The notes beneath the pieces were generated by a model that ran no database searches, had not been told where the DNA came from, and saw nothing but the letters and a program-made list of their open reading frames with translations. DNA of 47,655 nt from Clostridia bacterium (GTDB lineage: Bacteria > Bacillota > Clostridia > Oscillospirales > CAG-272): assembly GCA_017462485.1 (NCBI GenBank), contig JAFTRA010000013.1, positions 1 through 47,655 of the forward strand. The letters are read 5' to 3'. Of this stretch, positions 31,401 to 40,199 are shown piece after piece (positions within the stretch are counted from its first letter, which is position 1; each line of letters starts with the position of its first letter). The position numbers and the translations under genes were made by a program.

Positions 31401-33847
31401 TCATCGCCACTAACGTGAGTAAGAGTAATAGCTCCGCTTGCTGCATCATATGCATAATTAAGAGTTTCTGTATATACATTATAACTAACTTTTTGCGCAG
31501 CATAGTCATATCCAGTAGCTACGTAAAGCTCTGCAACTACGCTACCGTTAGTAGCGCCCTCGGACTCGGGAGTGAACTCGAGAGTATGGGGAGGATCCCA
31601 TTCGTCTTCTATTGTGTATTTTCCGTTAAGTATATCGGAAACAGCAGGAGGCGCTTCAACCGTAATAGTAAGCTCACAGGTTACAGAAGTGTCAACCTCG
31701 GAAGTAAGGGTTACTACGTAGGTTCCGGCAACGAGAGCCTTGAAGCTATAAACGCCATCAGCGTTAGTAAATGCTACTACGCTTGCATCGCCACTTGTTA
31801 TAGCAGCCGTGAACGCAGGGTTGCATCCGCTTGCTACGTAAGACTTGAAGTTAACCTGAAGTCCGGTGTAAGTATTTACCGAAGAGGTGGTTGTGTAAGA
31901 GCCTTCAACCTCAACGCTGGGCTGAATCTCCGTAGGAGTAGCCCACTCAACAGTCACGTTAATAGTAAGAGTTAAGCCCTCAACATCAACGGTCAAAGCA
32001 TACGCTCCGGGTTTGTAACCGGTGAAGCTTACGTATTTGCTTCCGTCCCAACTCTCTGTATAAGAAGCATAAGCGTTACCATAACCTATGTCATCTCCGT
32101 TTGCAAATGCAGTGGTTACCGTTACTGTGTTAAATGCAATCTTATTAAGAGCCGCATCGTTAAAGTAGAACTTAACTGCGTTATCAGATCCCGCCTTTAT
32201 AGTGATGCTGTCGCCATCCTCATACGCTACATCATCATCGGACTTAACAACAAGGTTGAAGTCGTCAAGAATGTAATCGGAAGGTGCATAAGGATTATTC
32301 ACGTCAGTCATAGGCTCGCCAAACTGCTGATTTACCTCGTAAGAATCAGAAACGTAGAATTTTGCATTCTCAGGAATAGTGCATACTCCATCTACTATCC
32401 ACTCTGCATTATATTTGTAACTCAAGGAATCAATGTCAAGAGTTGCTATACCGGAGTTTTCCGCATTAACGGTGAAGGAAACAGTTGCTTCGTGTATGTA
32501 TTTATCAGCGTTAGAAGTGGCTGTATCATCCAAGTAAATGAAGCTAAACGAATATACTCCATTATCATAAGACTGCTCAAGAGCACAAGCCTTATCGCTT
32601 ATAGCAAGAGCGTAAAGCGCCTTAACTATATCTTCACTGTTAGAAGCCATAGCGCAATACTCAAGCAAGCCGTATGAATAGATGCTTCCGTCATATTCGG
32701 ATGCTTCTTCTACTCTGCTTACGTTGCCGTAATCATCAACTCTAACTACAAATACCGAACTCTGACCTGCATTGTTAGTATAGTAAGAATAGTAGTAAGT
32801 AGCTTCGTATTCGCCATTCTTTACAGCTACATAATCGGCATAAATCTTCACAAAGTTTTCAAACAACCATTCCAGCTTGTAATCTTGTCCGACGTCATTC
32901 ACGCCCTGTTGAATCTTATCCTGGTTTACAGTAACGTTGTTGATATTCTCGGAAGCTGCGCTATCAAGACCGTCAACAACCGTAGCCATACCTACGAGGT
33001 ATTCGCACGTATCGCAGAGGCCGTCGTTGTTTCCGTCCGCGTTCTCGTGAGATACAAAGCTGCCAACTACGTTACATCCGCAGGTTGCTGCATACCAGTG
33101 ACCTGTTTCGTCCTTGGAAAGAACTTCTGCGTAAGTGTGATTGCACTTCTTATAATCACAAACATCGCATTCACCGTCGTTGTTTTCATCAACGTGAGCC
33201 GCAACAGCGCTTACAATAGAGCATCCACAATCAGCTACAAGCCAGTGATTGTTATCATCGTAGGTATAGGTTTCGGGATATGTATGAGTATGACCCTCAC
33301 CTGCAACCCAATCACAAACGTCGCAATCACCGTCGCTATCAGCATCTACGTGAACTGCGAGGTCTTTCTTAACGTTGCATCCGCAGGTTGCTGCATACCA
33401 GTGACCTGTTTCGTCTTTAGAAAGAACTTCTGCGTAGGTATGAGCGCATACTACATATTCGCAGGTATCACAAACGCCGTCCTTTGCTTCATCAACGTGA
33501 GCTGCAAAGTCTTTCTTAACGTTGCATCCGCAAGTTGCTGCATACCAGTGACCTGTTTCGTCCTTGGAAAGAACTTCTGCGTAGGTATGAGCGCACATAA
33601 CGTATTCACAAACGTCACACTTTCCATCCTTATTTGCGTCTGCGTGAGCTGCAAGGTTAGCAACTTCATTTTCGCATCCGCAGGTTGCCGCATACCAGTG
33701 ATTAGTCGCATCAGTGGACCATTTATCACTATAGGTATGTGTGCATTCCTCTTCTTTTCCGCCGATGATGTTTTCGAGCATCTCGCACGAAGCAAGAGAA
33801 GCTATCATCATAACGAGGCAAAGAAGAAGTACTAAAACTCTTTTCAT
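28493..33847 (-). CDS. Giant lipoprotein with five tandem Cys/His EF-hand-like repeats
   Basis: 1784 residues. Signal peptide with lipobox LASC (Cys21). Five repeats of about 50 residues (35-282) follow the pattern CxHxY-x(10-12)-HW-x5-CxC-x(8-9)-H and end in a DxNxDGxCDxCE loop, which has EF-hand spacing with CxxC inside it. The CxxC pairs are at 77/80, 126/129, 175/178, 227/230 and 278/281; repeat 4 lacks the first Cys. An unassigned domain (about 285-480) comes next. Beyond it are Ig-like and PPC-like beta modules, several starting GTxxxPY and containing WYAFYASADGVLTVT-type strands (near 1090, 1305 and 1415), joined by acidic Gly/Glu linkers. No LPxTG or transmembrane anchor is seen. AAAGGAGG precedes the ATG. 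It follows the MoxR-VWA operon in the same direction but has its own promoter. It is probably a long surface stalk with metal-binding units; function unknown. Confidence 0.8.
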   Translation of the reverse strand: MKRVLVLLLCLVMMIASLASCEMLENIIGGKEEECTHTYSDKWSTDATNHWYAATCGCENEVANLAAHADANKDGKCDVCEYVMCAHTYAEVLSKDETGHWYAATCGCNVKKDFAAHVDEAKDGVCDTCEYVVCAHTYAEVLSKDETGHWYAATCGCNVKKDLAVHVDADSDGDCDVCDWVAGEGHTHTYPETYTYDDNNHWLVADCGCSIVSAVAAHVDENNDGECDVCDYKKCNHTYAEVLSKDETGHWYAATCGCNVVGSFVSHENADGNNDGLCDTCEYLVGMATVVDGLDSAASENINNVTVNQDKIQQGVNDVGQDYKLEWLFENFVKIYADYVAVKNGEYEATYYYSYYTNNAGQSSVFVVRVDDYGNVSRVEEASEYDGSIYSYGLLEYCAMASNSEDIVKALYALAISDKACALEQSYDNGVYSFSFIYLDDTATSNADKYIHEATVSFTVNAENSGIATLDIDSLSYKYNAEWIVDGVCTIPENAKFYVSDSYEVNQQFGEPMTDVNNPYAPSDYILDDFNLVVKSDDDVAYEDGDSITIKAGSDNAVKFYFNDAALNKIAFNTVTVTTAFANGDDIGYGNAYASYTESWDGSKYVSFTGYKPGAYALTVDVEGLTLTINVTVEWATPTEIQPSVEVEGSYTTTSSVNTYTGLQVNFKSYVASGCNPAFTAAITSGDASVVAFTNADGVYSFKALVAGTYVVTLTSEVDTSVTCELTITVEAPPAVSDILNGKYTIEDEWDPPHTLEFTPESEGATNGSVVAELYVATGYDYAAQKVSYNVYTETLNYAYDAASGAITLTHVSGDETGVQLVIENYVLYVIYNGWDYKMVAVEDSDDVVASFPAGATAITVTTTTTYEWVDEYTYAADKAGTYKFVLPWLELGMWIVGDDDPASDYNLYAIFGSDYYTNIVEVYLDAGEKFSFKIYANTLDDWDITVEYSADSEGGESGGDGENESTITGDGSKETPYVVTGAGNVLIYPSYYTAIFVQVSAGVTVSLDGAAQFVTDADGALGTTVTPTVDTTYMIYADSMAGCTCMLTATVGTSGGNEDNTEGTEDAPYELDSIDTTVTANCDATNKTFYTFTATASGTLTITYPTANSWITISDLTDASLNTQSSQLAENTFAIVVGHEYTIGLGVWDAEAADPSVTLSFTASEAGGEEEEEITTSGYLWDDENTVTVSDDDISAGKVYYAFVPGNSGEYNIWSGNIYVSAVLDAEGNALTTNENNYYVLDANTNYIVELTLAGWVSGAGEYIVNAEYQYPLGHQENPNYFDWDYEFGTPVTAAYPGGYQPVWYAFYASADGVLTVTSDNEKATLMITAVFGCEAQGYNSVSLKVMAGRWYYIGVADFDTFDENYVNLGSDITFTPSFAEAAYVGNGTENEPNIMGVGVNTANVPQWTPVWFAYKADANGTLTVTTENELCVWYFKGQEDYATAGSKSIHIESGSIIYLYVATSDESAADIAFNASFKADPTEASYDGTLVTDGSAANEVVLEDNTYITFNVNGNGAFTVTWDNADAIVEVGSLDSDWNTVWTGIENGDNVTGVMYMGLVIKVYLPDYAAGTVSITIAPYVAPAQGVVVGDNTIAANGNSATNIAFTAPEANTYAFTVGDNAVVIYDYTNYFAGDVIKITLEADASVTLEVYTYDGSEADVNVNVAVYVVATADGEYRYVDPDDWKHRWVLVLGEDGTGTLKEQNYDSATFTWSASTSDTFTYTFEANSANGFDITFDFETGTIIADGTYSTGTVTDNNGSDASGIANVSLNGTNVGFFLYE
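33369..33600 (-). repeat. Near-identical DNA repeats inside the giant lipoprotein gene
   Basis: Protein repeats 2 and 3 are encoded by segments 147 bp apart that differ at only a few positions over about 80 bp (near 33371-33446 and 33519-33597). A third similar copy lies near 33066-33135. Such high nucleotide identity implies recent duplication or ongoing gene conversion. Confidence 0.75.
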
Positions 33848-33941
33848 ATTAAGAGCCTCCTTTAAAATTTTATTTCAAATTTAGTCCAACGGAAATCGCG
33901 AGTATATCTCCGTTGCACGTAATGAAATCAAAAGAAGATTT

Positions 33942-34116
33942 ATGCCAATTATGCATTTTTATGCGAAATAATATGCATATATGAACAATAAAACAAAAAA
34001 GTGTATTAAAATTATACTACATATTTTCTAAAAATACAATAGTTTTTTAAATAAAAATTGGGGTTTTTCTAGAATTTTACAGTATTTTATGCATAAAACA
34101 TTCATTTTTGATGCAT
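33942..34116. promoter_or_regulatory. Paired ATGCAT sites flanking the giant lipoprotein promoter
   Basis: ATGCAT occurs at 33951 and 33973, and again at 34089 and 34111, so each pair is 22 bp apart. The pairs lie on either side of the promoter at 34011-34039. Extra ATGC copies at 33942 and 33961 add to the phased pattern. The remaining 33848-34139 gap is AT-rich, with no gene. Confidence 0.35.
34011..34039 (-). promoter_or_regulatory. Sigma-A promoter for the giant lipoprotein gene
   Basis: On the minus strand TTGTAT (34039-34034), 17 bp, TATAAT (34016-34011). The predicted leader is about 155 nt. Confidence 0.7.
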
Positions 34117-34139
34117 ATTTTCATTTTGCTCAAGAAATT

Positions 34140-35717
34140 TTATTTTTCCTTGTAGTATGCGCAGGCGAAGAGCCATTCGGAGCCGTCCTTACTGTCAATG
34201 TTTATCTCCGAGTTGCTTTCTACCCATCCCGAGCCGTCGTTAAAGAGGCGCTGATTTTTTGCGTATCCAACGAGGAAATCCTTGATATCCTGCGTTACCG
34301 CAACCATACCGTCGGAGTTTACCAAGCCTCTGTAGCACTCGTTGCCTATAAGCTCCTCAGGGCAATTTCGGCAGTCCTCGTGGCAGCTCTCGCATCCGAT
34401 AGCGCACACCCAATCACCCATGCCCATATTGCAGGTGCATTCAGCAACGCAATAGTAGCTTCCAAGCCCAAAGAGGTCGTTAACCGTGCTTCCCTTTTTG
34501 ACAAGCGCCCTGTAGCCCTCTATAAGATGCTTATAGTTTTTTCCGTTTACCGTGAGAGCGCTGTTTCCTCGATATTCAACGTTAATAAAGGCATCATCGA
34601 GATATCTGCAAGCGGTGGAAAGATACATATAAAGGATAGGGCCGTAGCCGCTGTTAGAGGCGTACTTCTCTTCGTCGTAGAGGTGATAGAAGCCGTCTCC
34701 TCCGTCCTCAAAGCTCCAAAGCTTATAGTGGGATTCATCGAGCATATATACGGCGTTTCTGTCACTCGGGTTCTCGCCCTCTCGCAAGAATTCAGCTCCT
34801 ACAAGCTCATAAGCCGGGCCGTACTGATGACTTGCGTGGTCGTAATACTTTGATAAATCGTATTCGGGAACCGCCATTTCGTAATTTCGGAGCATACTGT
34901 CAAACTCACCGTTAAGCTTTACCGCAAAAACGAGGTCAACGGGATAAATCGCATTCTTTGAGGTTACGTTAACGGCAAAGACGAAGCTGTTTCCTATCAT
35001 ATCCTCGGACACCTCTGCGATATGCACGAAATTCTTGGTATATTTTCCCTCAAGACCTCCGCCGTCTATAACCGTAGGCGCTGTTTGCACGTACGGGCTG
35101 GGATATGCCTTTACGATAGGATTATATTCCTCGTCGGTGATGTCAAACCAGCTCTCTATGGAATAAGAGCCCGCTTCTTTCGGATAAAAGCTGAAATACA
35201 CCGTATGAGCATCCGATTCAAGCGTTGTGGAATAAACGCCCGTCTGACTCATGCTTATAGGCGACCAGAAGGAAACTCCCTTTCCCTTGGTTTTCGTCGT
35301 TTTATAGAGATTTATCTCTATATTTCTGTTATCGTTCGTCGCAAAGCTTGTGTTCGGGTCGTAAGCAAGACCTGCGGGAACTGCCGAAAGACTGACTCTG
35401 TAATCTCCGTCAAGACCCTCTACGCCTGCAACGCCATCGCTGTTAAAGCCACTCGAATGAACGCTTTGACCGTCTCTCCAATAGACAGTTATATCCATAT
35501 TCGGAACGTATTTTTTTCCGTTGTATTTAAGAGTAACGGTAAACGCGTCCTCGGAAAAGCTATCAGTTGCCCCATCTCCGCCGACAGAGCTGTTATCACT
35601 ATTATTATCTTTGCTGTTTTCGCTGTCGTTTTTATTCACGGGAGGATTGTACTCAACGCACGAAAATGCCGAGAATATCAATGACAAAAGCAAAGCCACG
35701 CAAATTATTTTTCTCAT
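34140..35717 (-). CDS. Lipoprotein with Cys-rich cluster, last gene of the MoxR-VWA operon
   Basis: A 525-residue lipoprotein that I do not recognise. Lipobox FSC (Cys20), then an Asn/Asp/Ser linker to about residue 55, a beta-rich region (about 57-300) and a C-terminal globular region. Between about residues 420 and 470, nine cysteines cluster (CVAECTC, VCAIGCESC, DCRNC, ECYRG), which suggests a disulfide-knotted or metal-binding extracellular domain. The start overlaps the stop of the double-VWA gene by 4 nt (ATGA), so it belongs to that operon and may be a client or partner of the VWA proteins. No catalytic motif is evident. Confidence 0.75.
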   Translation of the reverse strand: MRKIICVALLLSLIFSAFSCVEYNPPVNKNDSENSKDNNSDNSSVGGDGATDSFSEDAFTVTLKYNGKKYVPNMDITVYWRDGQSVHSSGFNSDGVAGVEGLDGDYRVSLSAVPAGLAYDPNTSFATNDNRNIEINLYKTTKTKGKGVSFWSPISMSQTGVYSTTLESDAHTVYFSFYPKEAGSYSIESWFDITDEEYNPIVKAYPSPYVQTAPTVIDGGGLEGKYTKNFVHIAEVSEDMIGNSFVFAVNVTSKNAIYPVDLVFAVKLNGEFDSMLRNYEMAVPEYDLSKYYDHASHQYGPAYELVGAEFLREGENPSDRNAVYMLDESHYKLWSFEDGGDGFYHLYDEEKYASNSGYGPILYMYLSTACRYLDDAFINVEYRGNSALTVNGKNYKHLIEGYRALVKKGSTVNDLFGLGSYYCVAECTCNMGMGDWVCAIGCESCHEDCRNCPEELIGNECYRGLVNSDGMVAVTQDIKDFLVGYAKNQRLFNDGSGWVESNSEINIDSKDGSEWLFACAYYKEK

Positions 35718-38374
35718 TTTATTCCTCCCTTCGATTTTCTTCCGAACAGACTCTTAACGTCTGACCATTTTAGCTTTCGTATGATAATATCAAGAACGAA
35801 GAGCGCCACAGCAGCGGCAAACAACGGAGCCGCAAAATTATATCTATAAAAGGCAACGTCTTCGCTGCTGTTCTCAAGACTTACGCTTCCGCTCTCACTT
35901 ATCTCGCCTGCGCCGCCCATAAAATCGTATATATCCGATGCCGTAAACACCGCAAACGAATTATATTCGGGGGCGTAAGCAACGTTATACGCTCCGTTTC
36001 CTACGTACGTGCTTCCGAGGTAGGTATAGGTAATAGCGAAGGAGTATTTTCCATTGTCAGCCGCCACGAAGTCTGCTGTATAGTCACGGGCGTTAAAGTC
36101 CATTGGGATATCCAAAATCTCGCCAGACGGGGTAACAACGTTCAGCACTGCCGAAGCGTCTGCCTTAAGCTCCGCAGGATTCATCTTCACCGTAATATTT
36201 TCACCGTCATAGCTTGCTTCAAAGGTGAATGGATAGTCAACCTTTTCGTCGGGAAGATTCTCAAAGAGCATATTCACGAACAGCTTTTCCTTAAGAGAAT
36301 CGCTCCATCCGTCGAGCCAACCGCGAGAAAGCGAGGACGCAAAGTTCGCCACCCTGCCGTTTCCGTAATCACGGTATGAATATATCGGAACGGTTACGTC
36401 TCCCTCTTCACCCGATTTAACCTTAAGCACTATTTTAGCATCGGATTTTGCAGAGCTTTGCACGTATCCGTAGATATCCGGAAATAGCATTATACCGGAA
36501 ATAGTCGGGTCCTTGATAAGATTTATCTCTATCTTCGTCTTTTCCTCTATTATCGTTTTGGTTACGTCGTTAGCCACCGACGAGAATATAAGCTCGTCAA
36601 CCCCGCCTACGTCTTCAAGATAATAGTAGTTTCCGTTACCTTTTTCGGCAACGCTCGAAAGGAGCTTTTTCGAAGCGTTCTCTTTGCCGAGAACGTTTAT
36701 AGCCGATACGGCAATGTTTTTCTTTGCGAGGTCCTCGGCAACCTTTTCAGCGCTTTCGGGCTCGTGAGCAAAGGTAACACCGTCGGAAATAAGCATTATC
36801 TGCATTTCCTCGTAGCCCGTCATATTCGCCATAATTTCATATGCCGCGTCAAGTCCCGCGCCTATCATAGTTCCCTGTTTTGGCGTTATATTGTCAATAG
36901 TTGTTTCCAAAATTGCCTTTTGGCTCGCCTTTGTAGGCGCAAGCTCGATTTTAAATCCGCCCGCAAAGGAAACAATCATAACCTCGTCGTCTTTGTCAAG
37001 AAGCGTAAGAAGATGCTTTGCCGCCGTCTTCTCCGCCTTGAACTTCATAGCCTGGTCCATACTGTAGGATGCGTCTAAAACTATGGTGAAAAGCTTACCC
37101 CTTTGATTCGGGTTTCCGTAATTCACAGCAAGCATATCCTGAAGGCTTTCAAGGTCGCTGTCAACCTTATTCTGTATGGAAAGGTCGCCAAGGGTAAGAA
37201 GAGTTTTTCCGAACTTCGAAACCGCAATATCAAGCGACTCAACGAATGCGGTTACGTTGGCAATGTTTCTTATATCAATATCCGAGATAATTATCTCGTC
37301 ATATCCGCAAAGCTCCTCTACCGTATAGGGAACCTTGCTGTTTTCTTTCTTTACGATATAAGTCTCTACCTCTGCGTTATCTCCCAAGACGTTCTTTACG
37401 GCATCGGCATTCGCATCGGACGGAGCTATCAATAGCGCCTTTATACCGCTTGTAACGTTTTGAGAGAAGATGAACGAATTGTTCTGCTCGGTGAGGTCGT
37501 CTCCGCTCTCAAACACGGATATGCTTACCCTGTAATCGTAAGCACCGACAGCGCTTGAGTCAAGCGGTATTTCATAGGTATTAAAGCCGCGGTAAACGCT
37601 CACGGTATTGGTCGTTTTCGTCTGAAAATCGTCATCGCTCGGACCCTTGACGCCAACCGAAAGCGAAACGGCTCCGTCGTAAGAGGACTCGATAAGAATT
37701 TCTGCCTTATTCTCTTTTCCGACGTAAGTGGATTCATTCACTCCAACGTCGGTAATCTGGATTTCCTTGTCGCCGTCTTTTATATTATTATCAACGTATA
37801 TGGCGTCGATTTTAATATCCTGCGACTTGAGGTTGTTTATAGCGAGAACAAGCTCACCTCTTGCGTTAACGTTACTGTCCTTACCGTCGGTTATCAGAAC
37901 TATACGCTTATTAACGTTAGTGTCAAACAGAGCTGCGGTATACTTAAGAGCCTTTGCCACGTTTGTTGCGCTTGTATCAACTCTTGCAGCGGACACGCTC
38001 TTTATGCTATCACCCATAGGTGTGTTTATAACGTAATTTTTGCCGAAGCAAACAACTCCCATTTCCGAATTATCGGGCAGTGCCGCGTTGACGTTCTGAA
38101 TATATTCGTCTATGAGGTCTAAATTGTTACTCGAGGAGTGAGATACGTCCGCAACGACGTACACCTGCGTTTTCGTTACCGTAACCGTTTTCTTGATCCC
38201 TGACGCTGCCAAAACAACGAGCAAGACTATAAACACGTGAAGCACGAGAGACGTTACGACTCCCCTGGATTTGTTATCCTTCTTTATCGTGACGAAATAG
38301 GAGACAAGAAGCAACGCGATAAGAGGTATCGCAAGGAGAAGTATATACGGATTATCGAAGCTGATATTTTTCAT
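35714..38374 (-). CDS. Membrane protein with two VWA domains (BatA-related)
   Basis: 886 residues. Two N-terminal membrane spans (about 9-28 and 39-58) precede a first VWA-like domain with MIDAS D76-x-S78-x-S80. A Rossmann-like region lies at about 310-400, a second VWA domain has D434-x-S436-x-S438, a beta-rich domain follows, and a C-terminal span (about 855-873) ends in a basic tail. VWA domains bind proteins through a divalent metal at the MIDAS. The ATG at 38374 is chosen since GGATGG precedes it; a longer frame starts at 38419. It overlaps the preceding gene by 23 nt and the next by 4 nt. It probably acts as a membrane receptor working with the MoxR ATPase. Confidence 0.82.
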   Translation of the reverse strand: MKNISFDNPYILLLAIPLIALLLVSYFVTIKKDNKSRGVVTSLVLHVFIVLLVVLAASGIKKTVTVTKTQVYVVADVSHSSSNNLDLIDEYIQNVNAALPDNSEMGVVCFGKNYVINTPMGDSIKSVSAARVDTSATNVAKALKYTAALFDTNVNKRIVLITDGKDSNVNARGELVLAINNLKSQDIKIDAIYVDNNIKDGDKEIQITDVGVNESTYVGKENKAEILIESSYDGAVSLSVGVKGPSDDDFQTKTTNTVSVYRGFNTYEIPLDSSAVGAYDYRVSISVFESGDDLTEQNNSFIFSQNVTSGIKALLIAPSDANADAVKNVLGDNAEVETYIVKKENSKVPYTVEELCGYDEIIISDIDIRNIANVTAFVESLDIAVSKFGKTLLTLGDLSIQNKVDSDLESLQDMLAVNYGNPNQRGKLFTIVLDASYSMDQAMKFKAEKTAAKHLLTLLDKDDEVMIVSFAGGFKIELAPTKASQKAILETTIDNITPKQGTMIGAGLDAAYEIMANMTGYEEMQIMLISDGVTFAHEPESAEKVAEDLAKKNIAVSAINVLGKENASKKLLSSVAEKGNGNYYYLEDVGGVDELIFSSVANDVTKTIIEEKTKIEINLIKDPTISGIMLFPDIYGYVQSSAKSDAKIVLKVKSGEEGDVTVPIYSYRDYGNGRVANFASSLSRGWLDGWSDSLKEKLFVNMLFENLPDEKVDYPFTFEASYDGENITVKMNPAELKADASAVLNVVTPSGEILDIPMDFNARDYTADFVAADNGKYSFAITYTYLGSTYVGNGAYNVAYAPEYNSFAVFTASDIYDFMGGAGEISESGSVSLENSSEDVAFYRYNFAAPLFAAAVALFVLDIIIRKLKWSDVKSLFGRKSKGGIK

Positions 38375-40199
38375 ACATATACACCATCCAATCCGCAGTA
38401 AATAACACGAGCAGGGCAACGAACAAAAGCATCAAGGGGTCATACTCACCCTTTAACTTCTCGTTCCCCGCAATTCCCGAGACGGAAATCTCGTCTTCAA
38501 TGATAGTGAGATTTCTTTCCTCAAGAGGCACCTCGGAATAAATATGATAAACCTCTTCTCTTCCGCTGACGGAAATATTAACCGTGTAAGTGCCTACCTC
38601 GTCTAAAATTATGCCGCCGTTAGAGTTCTGCACGCTCACGTAGCTGACCTTGCCCGAGGGGGTGGTCACTTTCACGCTCTCATAACTCGGCATAACGTTT
38701 ATGAGCGCCTCCTCGCCTGAGAAATACTTAGTCTTTTCTATCGGGCTTGGGAAGGAGTACTCAATTAAGTTCTCCACTATTTCAATAAAATCGGCAGTAA
38801 GAGGCAAATTCGAATTATGCAGGTCAAAGCCGAACACGGCCTGACGGTTGCCGTAGCCATTCGTGCCAACCATAAGCAAGGGATTCTCTTTATATGAGAA
38901 AACAGTGGTAAAGTTGCGGTACGTGTTGTATTTCATATACTTAGAAACCGCAATTCCCTCTCCGCTAACGTCCTCCGTGAGTGTCTTAAGGAGCGTTGCG
39001 CTGGAGTCGTTCATCGTAATGTTGACGCCCATTTCGGGAACCGCCTCACCCCGAACGCTGAAGCCGGTATTTGCAAGGCTCGTGTCGGAATTGATAAACC
39101 ACACGGCTCCGTCGCTAGGTAACTCCTTTGGGGTAAAGGAGTCAAATATGTAAAGTCCCGCCTTTTCCTCACCTGTGTATTTCCCGGTTTCGCACACGGT
39201 CACGGTGTGATCGCCCACAACGTCAAGCGCCGCCTGCAAGAAGAAGGGCGTATCACTTACGATAAGAATACTGTAAACCTCGTTATTTTCAAGGTTGTAC
39301 GCTACCGTTTCATTGTCAAGTCCGAGCGCATCCTCGCCCGTAACGGCAAGACGCACGGAGCTATAGCTCTTTGCCGAGCAGGACATAGACACGGGTGTAT
39401 CAGTAGCTCTCTTCAGAACGTAAGTCGAGCTTGCCGAGGGCGTTTCCCTTCCGTCAACGTACATTTCCACCTTAACGGTAACGTCGCGCTTGTAGGAATG
39501 TAATATCGCATCAGCCGTAAGAGTATCACCGGCAAGAGAGCAGGTAAGATTTGAAATTCCGCAGTTGTCCGCATTACTCTGCGCTACGTTAATAACGTCG
39601 ACGTTCTGCTGCTTTTTGTATGATTTATCGGTAACTAGGTATATTTTTGCCGAAGGATTTTCGTCAAAGTAGCGTTGCGCCACGTCAAGCGCATCCTCAA
39701 CGTTCATACCCGAATAAGAGGGCTTCGCTTCGTGAAGAAGCTCGATTGCTCTATCCTTATCGTTAAGCTTTTCGAACACCACCGAAGCCTCGTCACCCGC
39801 ATAAACAAAGGTGTATATACTTCCGTCAACAGACGAATCTATCATAGATTCTATTTCCGAAATTCCGTCGTCAAACGAGCTTGTCTCGCCGTCGGACATA
39901 TTCATGCTCGCAGAGCCGTCGAGAATAAAGCAATATTCGTATGCCGAATTTTCAACAATAAGAACAGGACGAGCTATCGCGAGCGATATTATCGCTATCG
40001 CCAATATCTGAAGAAGCAGGCTGAGTATTCCCGTAAGACTGCTTATCGGATTTTTACGCTTTAAGAATCTTTCACTTAAAGTCCAAAGATATGTCGAGGT
40101 TACGGTCTGCTCGGTGTATTTACTCTTCAAAATGTAAACAATTATTACTATAGGAATACCAATAAGGCCGAGCAAGCCCAAGGGATACGTAAAGCTCAT
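38352..40199 (-). CDS. BatA-like VWA membrane protein
   Basis: 615 residues. The N-terminal BatA pattern, a span at about 8-24, then a second span (about 58-80), lead to a VWA domain with an intact MIDAS (D94-x-S96-x-S98). Beta-rich periplasm-like or extracellular regions follow, and a C-terminal span (about 590-607) precedes a short tail. Proteins of this build are coded with MoxR and DUF58 in many phyla and are thought to mediate MoxR-assisted protein assembly. It overlaps the DUF58 gene by 4 nt (ATGA). Confidence 0.85.
   Translation of the reverse strand: MSFTYPLGLLGLIGIPIVIIVYILKSKYTEQTVTSTYLWTLSERFLKRKNPISSLTGILSLLLQILAIAIISLAIARPVLIVENSAYEYCFILDGSASMNMSDGETSSFDDGISEIESMIDSSVDGSIYTFVYAGDEASVVFEKLNDKDRAIELLHEAKPSYSGMNVEDALDVAQRYFDENPSAKIYLVTDKSYKKQQNVDVINVAQSNADNCGISNLTCSLAGDTLTADAILHSYKRDVTVKVEMYVDGRETPSASSTYVLKRATDTPVSMSCSAKSYSSVRLAVTGEDALGLDNETVAYNLENNEVYSILIVSDTPFFLQAALDVVGDHTVTVCETGKYTGEEKAGLYIFDSFTPKELPSDGAVWFINSDTSLANTGFSVRGEAVPEMGVNITMNDSSATLLKTLTEDVSGEGIAVSKYMKYNTYRNFTTVFSYKENPLLMVGTNGYGNRQAVFGFDLHNSNLPLTADFIEIVENLIEYSFPSPIEKTKYFSGEEALINVMPSYESVKVTTPSGKVSYVSVQNSNGGIILDEVGTYTVNISVSGREEVYHIYSEVPLEERNLTIIEDEISVSGIAGNEKLKGEYDPLMLLFVALLVLFTADWMVYMYEKYQLR

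Noticed and set aside
33066-33600. Regular repeats that might suggest a CRISPR array
   Set aside because: The unit is 147 bp, in frame and coding for the conserved Cys/His repeat; there are no short unique spacers.
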